NCBI GenBank assembly: GCA_026770025.1
Contig: JAMXDE010000028.1
Location: 496,001-560,000 of the forward strand
Length of the DNA: 64,000 nt
Direction: 5' to 3'
Source: Craspedostauros australis
Taxonomy: Eukaryota; Bacillariophyta; Bacillariophyceae; Mastogloiales; Achnanthaceae
The notes under the pieces were generated by a model that was not told where the DNA came from, searched no databases, and worked only from the letters and a program-made list of their open reading frames with translations. The translations under genes and the position numbers were made by a program. This document shows positions 1 through 11,124 of this stretch, piece after piece (the first letter of the stretch is position 1; every line of letters begins with the position of its first letter).

Positions 1-3000
1 GTGTCGTTTGATCGGCTGCGCATCAAAATGACGACTGCCAGGATGATTGCAATCACGGCAACGATGGTGGCGATCACAATCGCTGCCATCCCAACGCTGT
101 CGCTGTCATCGCCCGATCCCGCAGCTCGCTCTGTGGCTTGTTCTGAGCCGACGCGCACTTCGCAGTCATCCCCTGTCCAGCCATCGGCGCAGTTGCAACC
201 GGGATGTGGCTTGTCCGCAGCGACGTAGCTCTTGCATTTACCCTCGTTCACACAGAAGTGAAGTGGGCGGCCTGGCACGGGCTCGCCGGTGGTGCAGATA
301 TCGGTGGCCTCATGCTGGCAAGAATCACCGGAGAAGAGAGCGTACTGATTCTCGCCGTCCAGCTTGTCATCCGCTGTGGCACAGTCGCAGGAATGCTCGC
401 CTTTGTTGGACACGCACTGGGATCCGTGCAGGCAGTGGTGTTCGTTCTTGCCGCAGGTTTCCACCTTGTGCTTGCAAGTGAGGCCGGTGTAACCCTCTGG
501 GCAGACGCAGTGCTCGACGCGTTCCTTCTGGTGAGTCTTGTTCAAGTGGTCAACGTGCTTGGTGGTGTCCTCGAGAGCGCCGAGGTCCTTGGTGCCCTCC
601 TTGCAGACTCCACCGTTGAAGCATTCGAGTTCGCAGACATCGGATGGATCTGCTGGTGTGGGAGCATCGTCGCTGTCGTCACCCGGTCGGATGTTGTCTT
701 CCGCATCGCCTCCAACGTCGTACATGGTCGCCTCACAACGCTGCATCGTCGCAGATAGTCAGAAGTTGCGATGGGACAGAATTGGTGGTGATGCGATCAT
801 GAGGAACGAACGAACAATGAGGATATGGTATTATTCATGAGTGCAAAACGAGATGAGCGGAAACAGGAGGCATACATACTCGTATGGTGAGATGGATGGT
901 ATATGTGTATGAAGCACTCAAATCCACATTCACATTCACATTCGCATGCACAGGCAAATGCATGTCCGTCAGACAAAGCATCAAACTTACCAGTCCGGTG
1001 TATCCGGTTGGACAGTCGCATCCGAGCTTGCCAGTGCGACAGCGACCGCCGTTGACGCAGAACTCGGATTGCTCGAAGCTGCTGTTTGGTGCTTGTCCCA
1101 CGCAGATGGAGGTGGATTGATATTGGCAGAACTTGCCGGAGTACAGATGACCTCCGGCTTGATCGACGGCCGTGGAACAGTCACATTCGTAGGTGGTATC
1201 GCCGTGGACGTCTCCCGCCATGCAGGTGCCGCCGAAGTAGCAGTAGTGGCCGGGAGCGCACTCCTCAAAGTCATCGATCTGCGCAGGTGGCGCGTCCTTG
1301 ACGGCCTCGTCGACGCTGATCTCGATCTCGCACTTCTCGCCGGTCCATCCCGAGTGGCACGTGCATCCCATCTCGCCGTTGGGCTTGCACTTGCCTCCGT
1401 TGGTGCAGAAGGAACCGTTGTCGCACAGGAGCGTGGATGGGTACTGGCATTTGTCGCCGGCGTAAAATATGCCTGGATTTTGGTTTGCTGTGATGCAATC
1501 GCAGTACGGCGCGTCGGTATCGCTGTCACGGCAGATGGCGCCGTTGTGACACTTGTGGGTGCCGCAGATCTGCGAGTCGGGGTGCTGAGGCTCAGAAGCA
1601 TGATCTTCCTCGACGTCGTGGACGTGGAACTCGCAGTGCTTGCCTGTCCAGTTGACGCCGCACTTGCATTTGTGCTTTTCGTTCTTGCCGCAGCGACCAT
1701 GGTTGGTGCAGAAGTGGAGGCCCTGCAGAGTGTCTGGGACTTCGTCAGCATTGCACACCACCGTCGATGGGTACTGGCAGGAATCTCCGGCAAACAGATG
1801 ATCGCCATCGAAGGCCTGGCTGCAGTCGCAGTACTTGGCGCCTTGGCGTCCGACGCATTTCCCGCCGTTGAAGCAGTGGGTGTCGCCGCATGGCTCGACG
1901 TTGTCGTTGGTTGGGTCTTGGTCTTGGGTGGGGTCGTCCGTGGTCAAGAGCTGGCACTGATCTCCTGTGAAGCCGTCGTGGCATTTGCACGTGTCCTGGC
2001 CGCCGGTTGGGCACTTGCCTCCGTTGACGCAGAAGGGAACGGCGGAACTGCTGGGACATTCGACGTTGGCACGGAACTCGCATTTGTCTCCGGCGTAGAA
2101 GATGCCCTCGGCAGCATGCTGCGCGGGGGCGCAGTCGCACTCGAAGCTTCCGTCTGCGTTCTCGACGCATGCGGAGCCGTGCAGGCATTTCAAGTCGCTT
2201 CCGCAGGCCGAGGTGACATTCTCGCCCGGATGCGTGACGTCGACGTGGACGTCTCCAGCGGTGCTGCCACTGTTGATCTCGAATTCGCAGTGCATGCCCT
2301 CGAAGGCCCGGCTGCATCGGCACCCTGCCTCCACATGGTGCATGTTGCAGGATCCGTTGTTGGTGCAGAAGTAAGCGCCGACCATGCCAACGTCAGCCGG
2401 TGGGTCGTTGCAGATGATGGTGGATGGGAATTCGCACTGCTCTCCAGCGAAGATGGTGTCCTCGGTGAAGGCGTTGGCGCAGTCGCAGTAGTAACCGGTT
2501 TGGCCGGAGCGGCAAGTACCGCCGTTGTGGCAGACGAGGCTGGAACCGCACTGCACTGGCTCTGGTGGGTTCGATCCGACACCATCAGCCACAACACCGT
2601 CGGTGCCTGCATCATTCTCCTTGTCATCGTTGCGCTTCGTGGGACGCTCGCACTTGGGCCCAGTGAAATCGGATGTGCAGGAGCAATCTCCCAGCGGGTT
2701 CTGCGGGCACTGTCCGCCGTTGACGCAGAAGAAGTTTTCGGAGTCGACGAAGCTGTCGTTGGAGCAATCCTGCGAGGAGGGGAATTGGCAGTTGGCACCC
2801 GCGAACTTGGTGTGGGGATTGGCGGCGTCGGCGGCAGTGGTGCAGTCGCAATGGTAACGGATCTCTGTGTGGGTGGAGCTGTGAGTGACCTCGGTCTTGA
2901 GGCAGGTGGAACCGTGGTAGCAGGTGTGGCTCGTGTGGTGATGCTTGTGCTTGCCGTCGTTGGAAGTGGTGGTGCCGTCATGTCCGCAGACCGTGGCCGA

Positions 3001-4102
3001 AGCCTCGCAGCTGAGACCGCCGGTGCCGTCGGGGCACTCGCAGCGCATGTGCTTGTGGATTTGCTTCTCGGACCAGATGTCTCCGATCTTGTCCATCTCC
3101 TCGGGCGATCGCAGACCGACGACGCAGCGTCCTTCTCCGCAGTCCAACGTGCATTCCGGCATCTCTCCAATTCGGAACTCGCAGTGCTCGCCTTGGTATC
3201 CGGCTGCGCAGAAGCATGGTGTGCCGCCACTAGTCCTGTTTTTTTTTTTAATATGTGGGCGGGTGCGGAGAGTGGAGAGAGAAGTGCGAAGCGTGGAATA
3301 TAGTGGTGCATATGGATGAGAGAATAACGCGGAGTTACAATTTCCAGGATTCATGTGATGCAATGCAAGTATCACACGATTGTGGGAAACGGGAAGAGCA
3401 ATGTGCAAGGGAAGAGTTGTGCAAGTGAAAGCAAGCAGTGTCTGTGTCAGTCCACTGTTGCGATGAGCAGGCTGCATATCCTCAATTGCTGACTTTGGTT
3501 GCGACGCAGCATCCTCCAGGGGCTCCAAAGGAAGGCAATGCAATTGAGCAATGAAGCAATAAAGCGATCCGGCACTCTGCTTGTACTCACTTGTACTGCG
3601 TGTTGCAGGTGGAGGAATGCACGCAGAAATGGTTGTCGTCGTCTGGATCGCAGGTGGCGGTGGCGGTGACGGGAGTCTCGCAGTACTTTCCCGTGAAGCG
3701 GGTGCCGTCCGCGGAGGCCGCCTCGCTGCAGTCGCAGTACGTCTGATCGTTGCCGTACCGATCGAGGAAGCCGCTGACGCACTTGCCGCTGTGGTAGCAG
3801 TGATGCGTGTCCTTGTGGTGGCCGGTGTTGTGCGGCGTGACATGGCAGGACTCGTACTTGCGATCGCACATGACGCCCGTCCATCCTGGCGGGCAGTCGC
3901 AGTGCATGCCGTCCAGTGTCAAGGCGCCGTCCTTGTGCGAATGGTCGCCGACGGTGGCGCTCTCGCCGAACTTGCAGGGTGCGTCGATGGGACAGTTCAA
4001 GGTGCATTCGGGATCGATGGCAGATGCGGGCGACGCGAGCAGCAGCTGGGTCATGATGCCCAGCATGCCCAGGAGCCCGAGCTTGGTTGCGGATGGCTTC
4101 AT
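1..4102 (-). CDS. Multi-EGF-repeat type I membrane protein (3' end outside window)
   Basis: Three exons read in order: 4102-3591, 3235-991 and 740 to the window edge. Introns are 3590-3236 (GTGAGT..CAG, phase 2) and 990-741 (GTAAGT..CAG, phase 0). Joining them restores an unbroken EGF cysteine pattern of at least 1165 residues. The ATG at 4102 begins a signal peptide (residues 1-28, ending ASPASA). The ectodomain is tandem EGF-like modules: a unit of the type C-HNGGTC..YYCDC..FAGEQC alternates with one of the type FCTNGGKC..CxCHxGWTGxxCE. The last window-internal part is an acidic linker and a hydrophobic membrane segment rich in Ile/Val/Ala near 10-75, then a basic RSRS stop-transfer. The protein is therefore likely at the cell surface or in the secretory pathway, with extracellular EGF repeats suited to protein or glycan contact; the ligand is unknown. 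It is a relative of the gene at 11125-13951. The cytoplasmic tail and stop codon lie to the left of the window. Confidence 0.88.
741..990 (-). other. Intron 2 of the left EGF-repeat gene
   Basis: The donor GTAAGT lies at 990 and the acceptor ATGCAG ends at 741, both on minus. Splicing in phase 0 joins YTGL to RCEATM, which completes the last cysteine of an EGF unit. The intron contains repeated short TTCACATTCA-like tracts. Confidence 0.85.
3236..3590 (-). other. Intron 1 of the left EGF-repeat gene
   Basis: On the minus strand the donor is GTGAGT at 3590 and the acceptor AACAG ends at 3236, preceded by an 11-base poly-A stretch (poly-T on plus at about 3239-3249). Splicing joins phase 2 codon halves AA and G, giving Lys between CNTQY and TSGG and restoring a complete third EGF of the module. 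Confidence 0.85.
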
Positions 4103-4555
4103 GGTGGTTGCTCTGCAGTTCGAGTATGAATGAAAGGTCTCAAGTATGATGACCAGTTCTTTGCTTCGGTTTGATCCAGCGGAGGTCTGATTTTATGACT
4201 GGGTGATTGCGAATCGCCTTTGGTGGATCACAGCTGAATTACAGGTGGTACTGGTTGCTCTTTTCTTGGTTGCTGTCGTCGTCGTCGTCGTCGTTCACAG
4301 TTGAGTTGCAGATGCCTGGATGCGCCTCACCAAATTTTGACGTTTCTTGGTTGGTTGAATTTTGTGTTTTTGTGCGATGTTCTTGCTCCCTTTGCTTGTT
4401 TTCTTGGTCGTCTGTTGCTTGTTGCTTGTTGCTGCAGATGTGACTGTTGTGACAAGTGTTGCGCTGTCAAGAGAGACTTTGAATTATGATTGGGATTATG
4501 ATCGGGGTTGTGATGTCAGTGTTGATTCAGATGTGAACAGACTCACACACACCAT

Positions 4556-4626
4556 CAAGCAAGCAAACAAGCAAACAAGCAAACAAGCAACCAAGCAAGA
4601 AAGAAAGAAAGAAAGAAAGAAAGAAG
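4556..4626. repeat. CAAGCAAA / GAAA simple repeat
   Basis: About five copies of a CAAGCAAA-type unit run directly into about seven GAAA units. It is a compound microsatellite upstream of the EGF gene. Confidence 0.9.
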
Positions 4627-6396
4627 GCGCGAAAGCGAAAGGGCAACGGAAGGAAGGAAAAGATTTTGGCGGGTGCAGTTGTGGTGCTTGTTGTGCGATG
4701 TGTGATGCGTGGTGTGTTCCCATCACGTTCGTTGCTGCTCTTCCTCCGTGTTGCGTTGCCGAAGTTAGCGCTGTCGCAATGCGGTAACTGCCCGATTTGC
4801 CCACGGGATGTGGTGGCATTGCCATTGTGACTGGTATGGGCATTCGTTATCGCGCCTTTCTTGGTGCTGTGCGGCTTTCTGCACTGGTTCCTTCCCGTGT
4901 GATGGGAATTCAATTCGTTCTTTCGCGTGCAGGAAGAATCCCTGCACGACCGCGTGTGTGCGGAACGCGTTTGAGTCCTGTGCGAGTTTCGCCGGTCGCA
5001 CAAGTCATCCCATAACTAGTCCACTGTAACAAAAATTATCAACTGAGACATATTCGTGTCAATACTTATCACAGTGCGACATGAGAAGGCTCAACAGTTG
5101 CGGAACCAAGACTCACACGAAGCAAGCGACGACTCAATCGACCAAAACTGGTCTGTGTCTCAAAACAATCCCGTGTTGGGGTTGTCATCTTGGTTCCGCA
5201 CGATTGGATCGTGGCATTCTTGGTTGGTGCGATCTGTTTTCGTCGACTGCGCCAATCGCCGTAATTATTGTGGCGACCGTGGCAACCGTGACAACCACCA
5301 ACATCGAGACAGGACAGAACAATAGGAGCAAGAAGCATCGTGGTGCGGAACGATGCCAAAGAGATAGCAAGAAAGGGAGCATGCCATGGCCAAGTCATGT
5401 TGCGCTGCTCTGCTCTCTGTGGACGCAGCTGTGGCAGGATGATCGAGAGATGCGCTTCCGATTGAAGTCTTGATACAGGCAGGATCGAGGCAACCTTCCC
5501 TCACCGATGTCGGCACTGGAGCTACCATCGGTCTTTTGCGTTGTCAATGGGCAGCCGCGGAGGCCTGTTCCTGAGTCTTTGTCCATGGCATTACGCACTC
5601 TGCGCTGAGCCCCACCAATCACCCCTGTCTGGACATGAAGGAGGCGGCACCCCCATAGCAGACGATCTTCGAACCCAACACGCTGCGCAGCATCAGGCAA
5701 AGCGACAGATCACGGATGCAGACGCCACATGGCAAGAATAATGAGCATGCACCACTCCATGGTTCTCGACCGTCTCCACATTCGCAGTTGTTGCTGATTC
5801 GACCACGATGGTGTCTTGCTGGGCATGCGTATGGCACGTGCACTGATGTCCTCGCCTTTCATCGGGCTGCGCGGGATGGGGAGCGGCGCCAAGTTGCATC
5901 CCTGTCACTGCAGCAATCGGTTTGGGCAACCAAGAGCGGCGATCCCTGGCATCCCGATCATTCTCCAAACATGGAGATCATGAGAGCATCCATGGAAGTA
6001 TCAATCGGAGTGATCCCATGAATGATGTGATAGTCTGGGCAGGAACGCACATGAAATGCTAGCCAGACACTTGCATGGAGAGCCATCCGCAAAGCAGCGT
6101 GCTCTCTCATCAACACCATCCAGCGAAGACGTGACTGATGACAGAGAGAAGACGCTGGGATTCACAGATTGAGTTCGTCTGGGAAACGTCAACATCGAAC
6201 CTCATCTCTTGTGTGTGGAAGGGGGAGTTGCCCTTCGAGAAGCACTTTCATCAAATCTAGTACGATAGCGTGATCGCCGAGAAGGGCGAGCATTTCAGCA
6301 ACAATAGAGTAAATCTAATGGAGACCATCTGCAGTGATGGTACGTACTGACGGATAGGTATCATACCAATACTCATATTGCACCATGCACGTCCTC

Positions 6397-6412
6397 GTAC
6401 TCATATGAGTAC
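6397..6412. promoter_or_regulatory. Perfect 16-bp palindrome GTACTCATATGAGTAC
   Basis: Each half is the exact reverse complement of the other. It lies about 490 bp upstream of the PLP-enzyme start, so a dimeric regulator site is possible, but no regulator is known and chance cannot be excluded. Confidence 0.3.
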
Positions 6413-6902
6413 CGAATGCAAGTGCTATCCTCCCGGGCATAGTATTATGAACTTTCGCGAAGCTAAATGGGAAAGTGTCTCCACCGTCAGACATGCGCAC
6501 GTTGTCTCTCTCCTTGGCACGACCGATCCGATTCATCCACACGCACCAAAGAGCGATGATTCGAGAAGTAACGAGACCAAAAAGATGCGTCCTGATTCAC
6601 CAAGGAAGGATCCAAACCTGACGCATCTCTCCAAACACAAAGGGAGAACCGACAGCTTCGTTGACACTGCGGCAGCCCGCTCTTGCCATCAAACGCGTGT
6701 TGGACGATCGTCTTTGTTGCCTCATTCCGTGGCCATCCATCCATTCATCACAAGGACAGTGCCAAGCAAAGCAGAGATTTATTGATCCCATAAATTGGAC
6801 TTCGACATCTTCATCTCGCAGCAGCACCACATCAGCCACCACATCACACGATCACAAGATCACACGATCATATCACACAGTATCACAGAACAACACAACA
6901 CG

Positions 6903-7949
6903 ATGGCCGCAACAACCGAAGACCTGACCGGCACAGATGCCTACACCAGCGTCCCGACCTTCGAGGACGTGAAGGACGCCGCCGCCGTCCTGGAAGGCGT
7001 GGCCCACAGAACACCCGTCGAGACCAGCCGCCGCCTCAACGAGGAACTGGGAGTCAAGGTCTTCTGCAAGGCGGAGAACAAGCAGCGCACGGGATCCTTC
7101 AAGTTCCGAGGTGCGTACTACTCCGTCTCCAAGCTCACCCCGGAACAACGCGAGAAGGGCATCTTCACCGCCTCGTCCGGCAACCACGCGCAGGCCCTGT
7201 CGCTCAGCTCCTCTCTGCAGGGAGTCGACGTCAGCGTCATCATGCCCAACGACGCGCCCGTCATCAAGGCGACAGCCACCAAGGGATACGGCGGCAACGT
7301 CATCCGGTACGACCGATACAAGGAAGAGCGCGCGGACGTCGTCGCGGCCTACAAAGAGAAGACTGGCCGCCACTTCCTGCCGTCCTACGACTACAAGTAC
7401 ACCATCGCGGGACAGGGCACCGCCGCCAAGGAGCTCATCGAGCAGGTGGAGGAGATGGGGGAAGGCCCGTTGGATTACATCGTGGTCTGCCTGGGCGGCG
7501 GCGGCATCTCGTCTGGCACTGCGCTTTCGGCCAACGCCTTGTCGCCCACCACGAAGGTCATCAGCGTCGAGCCGGAGAGCACGAATCGCGGACGCGGCGC
7601 GATGGAGCAGAACAAGGTCATCGCCGTCGAAACGCCGCATACCATCGCGGATGGCGCACAGAGCACGCGCATGGGCTATCTCACCTTTGCCATCATCTCG
7701 AAGATGGTGGAAAAGATCGTCGGCGTCACCGATGACGAGATCGTGGAAGCTATGGAAGATTTCGCCAACCGCATGAAGATGATCGTGGAACCGACCGGAT
7801 GCTTGTCTATGGCGGGTCTCAAGAAGCTCGTCAAGAGTGGCGAGATCCCGCCCGGCAGCAAGTGCGGCGTCATCGTCACAGGAGGCAACGTCGACATGGA
7901 TCGCTTCTGTCGTTTGCTCACGGAGAAGGCGCAGAAGAATTCCAAGTGA
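6903..7949 (+). CDS. Serine racemase / threonine dehydratase-like PLP enzyme
   Basis: A 348-residue fold-type II PLP enzyme encoded by one exon. The ATG at 6903 is the first AUG in frame; the frame is open upstream but without an AUG. The PLP Schiff-base lysine is K67 in GSFKFRG. The substrate loop SSGNHAQ is at 91-97, with S92 in the place of the racemase catalytic serine. The phosphate-binding GGGGIS loop is at 198-203, and the C-terminal GGNVD motif is typical of the SRY1/serine racemase branch. Family members interconvert L- and D-serine or deaminate Ser, Thr or 3-hydroxyaspartate. There is no C-terminal ACT domain, so it is unlikely to be the isoleucine-regulated biosynthetic threonine deaminase. 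At the place where animal racemases bind a divalent metal, the second acidic residue appears to be Arg (EPESTNR), which makes dehydratase activity at least as likely as racemisation. No transit peptide is apparent, so it is probably cytosolic. Confidence 0.9.
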   Translation: MAATTEDLTGTDAYTSVPTFEDVKDAAAVLEGVAHRTPVETSRRLNEELGVKVFCKAENKQRTGSFKFRGAYYSVSKLTPEQREKGIFTASSGNHAQALSLSSSLQGVDVSVIMPNDAPVIKATATKGYGGNVIRYDRYKEERADVVAAYKEKTGRHFLPSYDYKYTIAGQGTAAKELIEQVEEMGEGPLDYIVVCLGGGGISSGTALSANALSPTTKVISVEPESTNRGRGAMEQNKVIAVETPHTIADGAQSTRMGYLTFAIISKMVEKIVGVTDDEIVEAMEDFANRMKMIVEPTGCLSMAGLKKLVKSGEIPPGSKCGVIVTGGNVDMDRFCRLLTEKAQKNSK

Positions 7950-8126
7950 AGCGTTTGAACTCCTATTCGTAGGACTCGTTATCGCAGATCGGCTAAACTC
8001 TCTGTGCAGAGTAGATCGCAGAATACTCTACCATGGCTATTATATTGTATGTTCAATTTTATTTTGCTCCCACAACCAGTGCTTCTCGCTTTCGCCGCAA
8101 ACCCAGTACTCGTACGCATAATATGA

Positions 8127-9938
8127 TCAACGAAAGAACCTGCCGCTCTGCAACGATGCATCCCACAAGGCCGGAGGTGTCCTGGCGAGACGCAGGGTTT
8201 GCTTTTCTGTCAAGGCTGGCAGTCCATGGTCAAGGTTACCATTGGCATCATCCCTGTCACTCCCATCGTCACTCTCGCTGCCGTCACTCCCGCTGCCGTC
8301 ACTATCACCACTGCTATCATCATACGCGGATGAGCACCCCGCCTCTTCCATGACTTGCGCCAACCTCGGACGCAAGCGTTTGCGGACAGAAAAACTGAAC
8401 AGCGACGCATCCTTGCGCAGCATCGCCACGGCCGCCGTTCGATCGCCTCCCAAACACTGCGTGTAAAAGTCGAACGTCGGCTGCAAGTTGTTGTCAATGG
8501 ACAGTCCGAATATCGTGGGCAAACGCCGCACCATGAATGCCAGATCGGCCTTGCTTTCGAGATGGAAGGCATCCTGCAGCCAATCCAACGTCGGGTCGAT
8601 GCTGGTCTCGATGCCGACCGTGAAGATGGCCGGGCGCACGGCGATGATGGCTGTCAGTTCCGACGTCGTCATGTCCAAGCGTTGCTGCAGATGATCGATC
8701 TTGGGTTGGAGATTGGTTTCCACGCTGAGGCCGAGGATGGTCGGGCTGCGCAGTATGATCTTGCGGACCTTCGTCGACGCTTGTGAGAATTGAGGGTTGG
8801 CTGCATTGTTGCTTGCGTCATGATTGGCACCACCAATGCCGCGTCCGCGTATCGTGTTGCCATGACTGCCATTCGCATCGGTACCGCCACCGTTGCCCAT
8901 GAACCGACCAGCACGTCCACCATGCTGTTCTGAGTTCGTGTAGGTTGCTGCTGTGTTGAACGTGCCGCCTCCATTGCGACCACTCACGCTGGTGCGAGCA
9001 CAAGTACTGGCATTGCTGTCCATCGCATTCGATGTTGCAGAATCCGAACGCATGATCTTCTCCAACCACAGTATCGTCACCTCCAGGTTCTCGTGGCTGC
9101 TGAATCCAAAGAGCGAGGGTCGGGCAATGACAATCTTGCGCAGCTGATCGTCATCGAGATCCAGCCGCCGCTGCAGGTACTGGATCTTGAGGTTGAGGTT
9201 GGAATCTGGATCGTAGCCCAGCACGGCCGGGAAGGTCGTGATTATCCTGCACATTTGAGCATCCGAGAGATCCAGCTTCGTCTCCAACCACCGTGTCGTG
9301 GGAATGATGTTGTCATCCAACGACAGCCCAAGTATCTGCGGCGCTCTCTGGATGACGCGGGCGGACAGCTGCGATGGCGTCATGGACAGCCTGCTCTCCA
9401 GGTAGGAGAGCTTTGGCTCCAGATTGTTTTCGATGTGATACCTCGTGATCTGCGGATGCCTCTGGATCATGCGCTGCAGCTTGGCGTTGCTCAAACGCAG
9501 GCGCTGTTTCAACCAGGTGGCTGTGATGTTGGTGGGCGACGTGGCATTTGCATTCGTGAAGTAATCCTCGAACTTCGCGGTCGTCCTCAAGCTGTCTGTC
9601 CTTTCTCTCGCTCTCGATGCTGCATCTTCAGCAACCGTTCGTTGTGTCATGGTGAACTCGTCATATCCGACTTGCGTCGTGGGTGTGCCACCTAACCGAA
9701 CTTGGCGTTGTCTGCTGCGCGTTGCGCTGCATGATCTGTCGCATGTTCGAGTGGGTGCAACACCAAAGGTCGCGGTCGATTGGATGATTGGGAGGCCTAT
9801 GCACCTCGTGCTTTCGCAAAATATGGATGTGGCAAATGAGTGTACCGAAGGCACCATCAGCAGCGCAGACAGGAAGACAGTGCCAATGATCGACAGCAAG
9901 ATACAGCGAGGTGTTCCTCTGAACCTGTTCAACTTCAT
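8127..9938 (-). CDS. mTERF-domain protein, probably plastid-targeted
   Basis: One exon encodes 603 residues. I chose the ATG at 9938 because it begins a good signal peptide; the frame stays open further upstream but runs through a CT/GA microsatellite and low-complexity sequence. Residues 1-34 form a hydrophobic signal peptide ending VPSVHS, followed by Phe35 (SVHS|FATS). Phe at +1 is the established import signature of diatom and other heterokont plastids. The body has at least eight helical mTERF repeats of about 35 residues with the usual pattern of leucines and (R/A)PxIxGxS. A glycine/asparagine-rich insertion of roughly 85 residues separates the repeats near 8790-9030. The C-terminus has a Ser/Asp/Gly-rich acidic linker. 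mTERF proteins bind organelle DNA or RNA and act in transcription termination, intron splicing or ribosome assembly. Which one applies here cannot be told. Confidence 0.88.
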   Translation of the reverse strand: MKLNRFRGTPRCILLSIIGTVFLSALLMVPSVHSFATSIFCESTRCIGLPIIQSTATFGVAPTRTCDRSCSATRSRQRQVRLGGTPTTQVGYDEFTMTQRTVAEDAASRARERTDSLRTTAKFEDYFTNANATSPTNITATWLKQRLRLSNAKLQRMIQRHPQITRYHIENNLEPKLSYLESRLSMTPSQLSARVIQRAPQILGLSLDDNIIPTTRWLETKLDLSDAQMCRIITTFPAVLGYDPDSNLNLKIQYLQRRLDLDDDQLRKIVIARPSLFGFSSHENLEVTILWLEKIMRSDSATSNAMDSNASTCARTSVSGRNGGGTFNTAATYTNSEQHGGRAGRFMGNGGGTDANGSHGNTIRGRGIGGANHDASNNAANPQFSQASTKVRKIILRSPTILGLSVETNLQPKIDHLQQRLDMTTSELTAIIAVRPAIFTVGIETSIDPTLDWLQDAFHLESKADLAFMVRRLPTIFGLSIDNNLQPTFDFYTQCLGGDRTAAVAMLRKDASLFSFSVRKRLRPRLAQVMEEAGCSSAYDDSSGDSDGSGSDGSESDDGSDRDDANGNLDHGLPALTEKQTLRLARTPPALWDASLQSGRFFR

Positions 9939-10110
9939 CGTTCCCGCCGATCTTCTCTGTGGCAATTTGGCTCCTCCGAACGTGGACGTGAGCTTGAGGA
10001 GACGTCGGGTGGCAGCTGGATTGAATGCGAGATGACCTTCTCTGCGCAGTAGTCGTAGAGCAGACCAGATTATTGGAGGGCCTTCAACGCTTTCTCTTCC
10101 TTTCCCTTCC

Positions 10111-10152
<42 letters not shown>

Positions 10153-11124
10153 TGTCCCAGAAATGCAGACCAAAGTGCAAAGTCGTCTTGTTGCGTTGTT
10201 CTTGTCCATTGGAGGACGGAATCGTTGAATTCACATTTTCGCCAATGGTTTTGTGGCGCGGAAACGGAAATCGACATTTCCGCGAGTCTGTCATCACGTC
10301 CGGGTTGCATGGCGAGCATCACAAACAGCTGCGCGCTGCCATTCACCATCAACCACCGTTACCAACAAGAATTCGCCGCGTCGCAATGTTGTTCTGATTT
10401 CAAGTACTTCTTATTTAGTACATACAAAAATATGAATACTACGGGTGTGGCTTCAACTTCATTTTGTTCACGAATCCATTCCCGTGGCTCTTTCGATGTG
10501 ACGTCACCACATGCTGTCTTGGTCGGACCAATCGAATCGTGAGAACTGTTCATTCACGAAATCGCAATCACGCCACGAGCCAGTCAGTCAAGCAGTCTTG
10601 TCAAATGCCAAACTGAAGACAGAAATGACACAAGAAAAAAGGGAAGGGACAAAAACACTACAGAAAAATGCCGTGAGGGAAAAAGTCGCGCACAGAACAT
10701 CGCCGTTTCTTTGGAGGGAAGAGGGGCTCAAGCGAACAGCGCAACGGACGAGACACTCATGCCACGCAAGGGCAAGAGAGCACAACGGAGCACAAGGGAG
10801 AGCATCATTGCAAAGAGACAAGCCAAGTGAGACCACCACACAAGAGAGAAGGGAAGAGGGAGACAGCAGCAGGGCAAGGAGAGTAAGAGTAGAGAGGGAA
10901 CGCATCAGCTGTCTTTCTTGATCTGCAACATCGGGGCAGGTCTTTACTTGGAGGCAATCCACAACAAGGCAATCCACAACAAGGCCACAAGGGGCAGTCT
11001 CAGTCATCACGTTCGTATTGGTGCGAGGATCAAACGGTTGCCAAGCCTCACAAATCGCCAAACAGTCTCACCACCACCAACAGCAGCAGCACCAACAGCC
11101 GCACTCGCAGCACCATCAGCAAAG
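9939..11124. other. Divergent intergenic region between mTERF and EGF genes
   Basis: This 1.2-kb region lies between two divergently transcribed genes and presumably carries both promoters. It contains a CT microsatellite (10112-10148) and purine-rich sequence near 10620-10910. Nothing else recognisable is present. Confidence 0.6.
10112..10148. repeat. (CT)n microsatellite
   Basis: About 18 uninterrupted CT dinucleotides lie 175-210 bp upstream of the mTERF start. Read on minus they give an Arg-Glu run in the extended open frame, one reason for rejecting the longer start. Confidence 0.95.

Larger units (their letters stand above)
4103..6902. other. Gene-poor intergenic region between EGF gene and PLP enzyme
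   Basis: This 2.8-kb stretch should hold two divergent promoters, for the EGF gene on minus and the enzyme on plus. It contains purine-rich simple repeats (4556-4626) and a perfect 16-bp palindrome (6397-6412). Short open frames exist on both strands, but none shows a recognisable domain, splice-consistent extension or coding-like composition, so I call no gene. Confidence 0.6.

Noticed and set aside
946-3303. 785-codon plus-strand frame antisense to the EGF gene
   Set aside because: It mirrors the regular cysteine codons and codon bias of the EGF repeats; its Val/Ala/Leu-rich translation has no domain, and the minus frame explains the sequence fully.
835-3843. A single 1002-codon minus frame for the EGF gene
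   Set aside because: It runs through two introns; the correct structure uses exon 4102-3591 in another frame and exon 740-1, with canonical splice sites.
9939-10352. Upstream extension of the mTERF protein
   Set aside because: It would translate a CT microsatellite as Arg-Glu repeats and hide the signal peptide.
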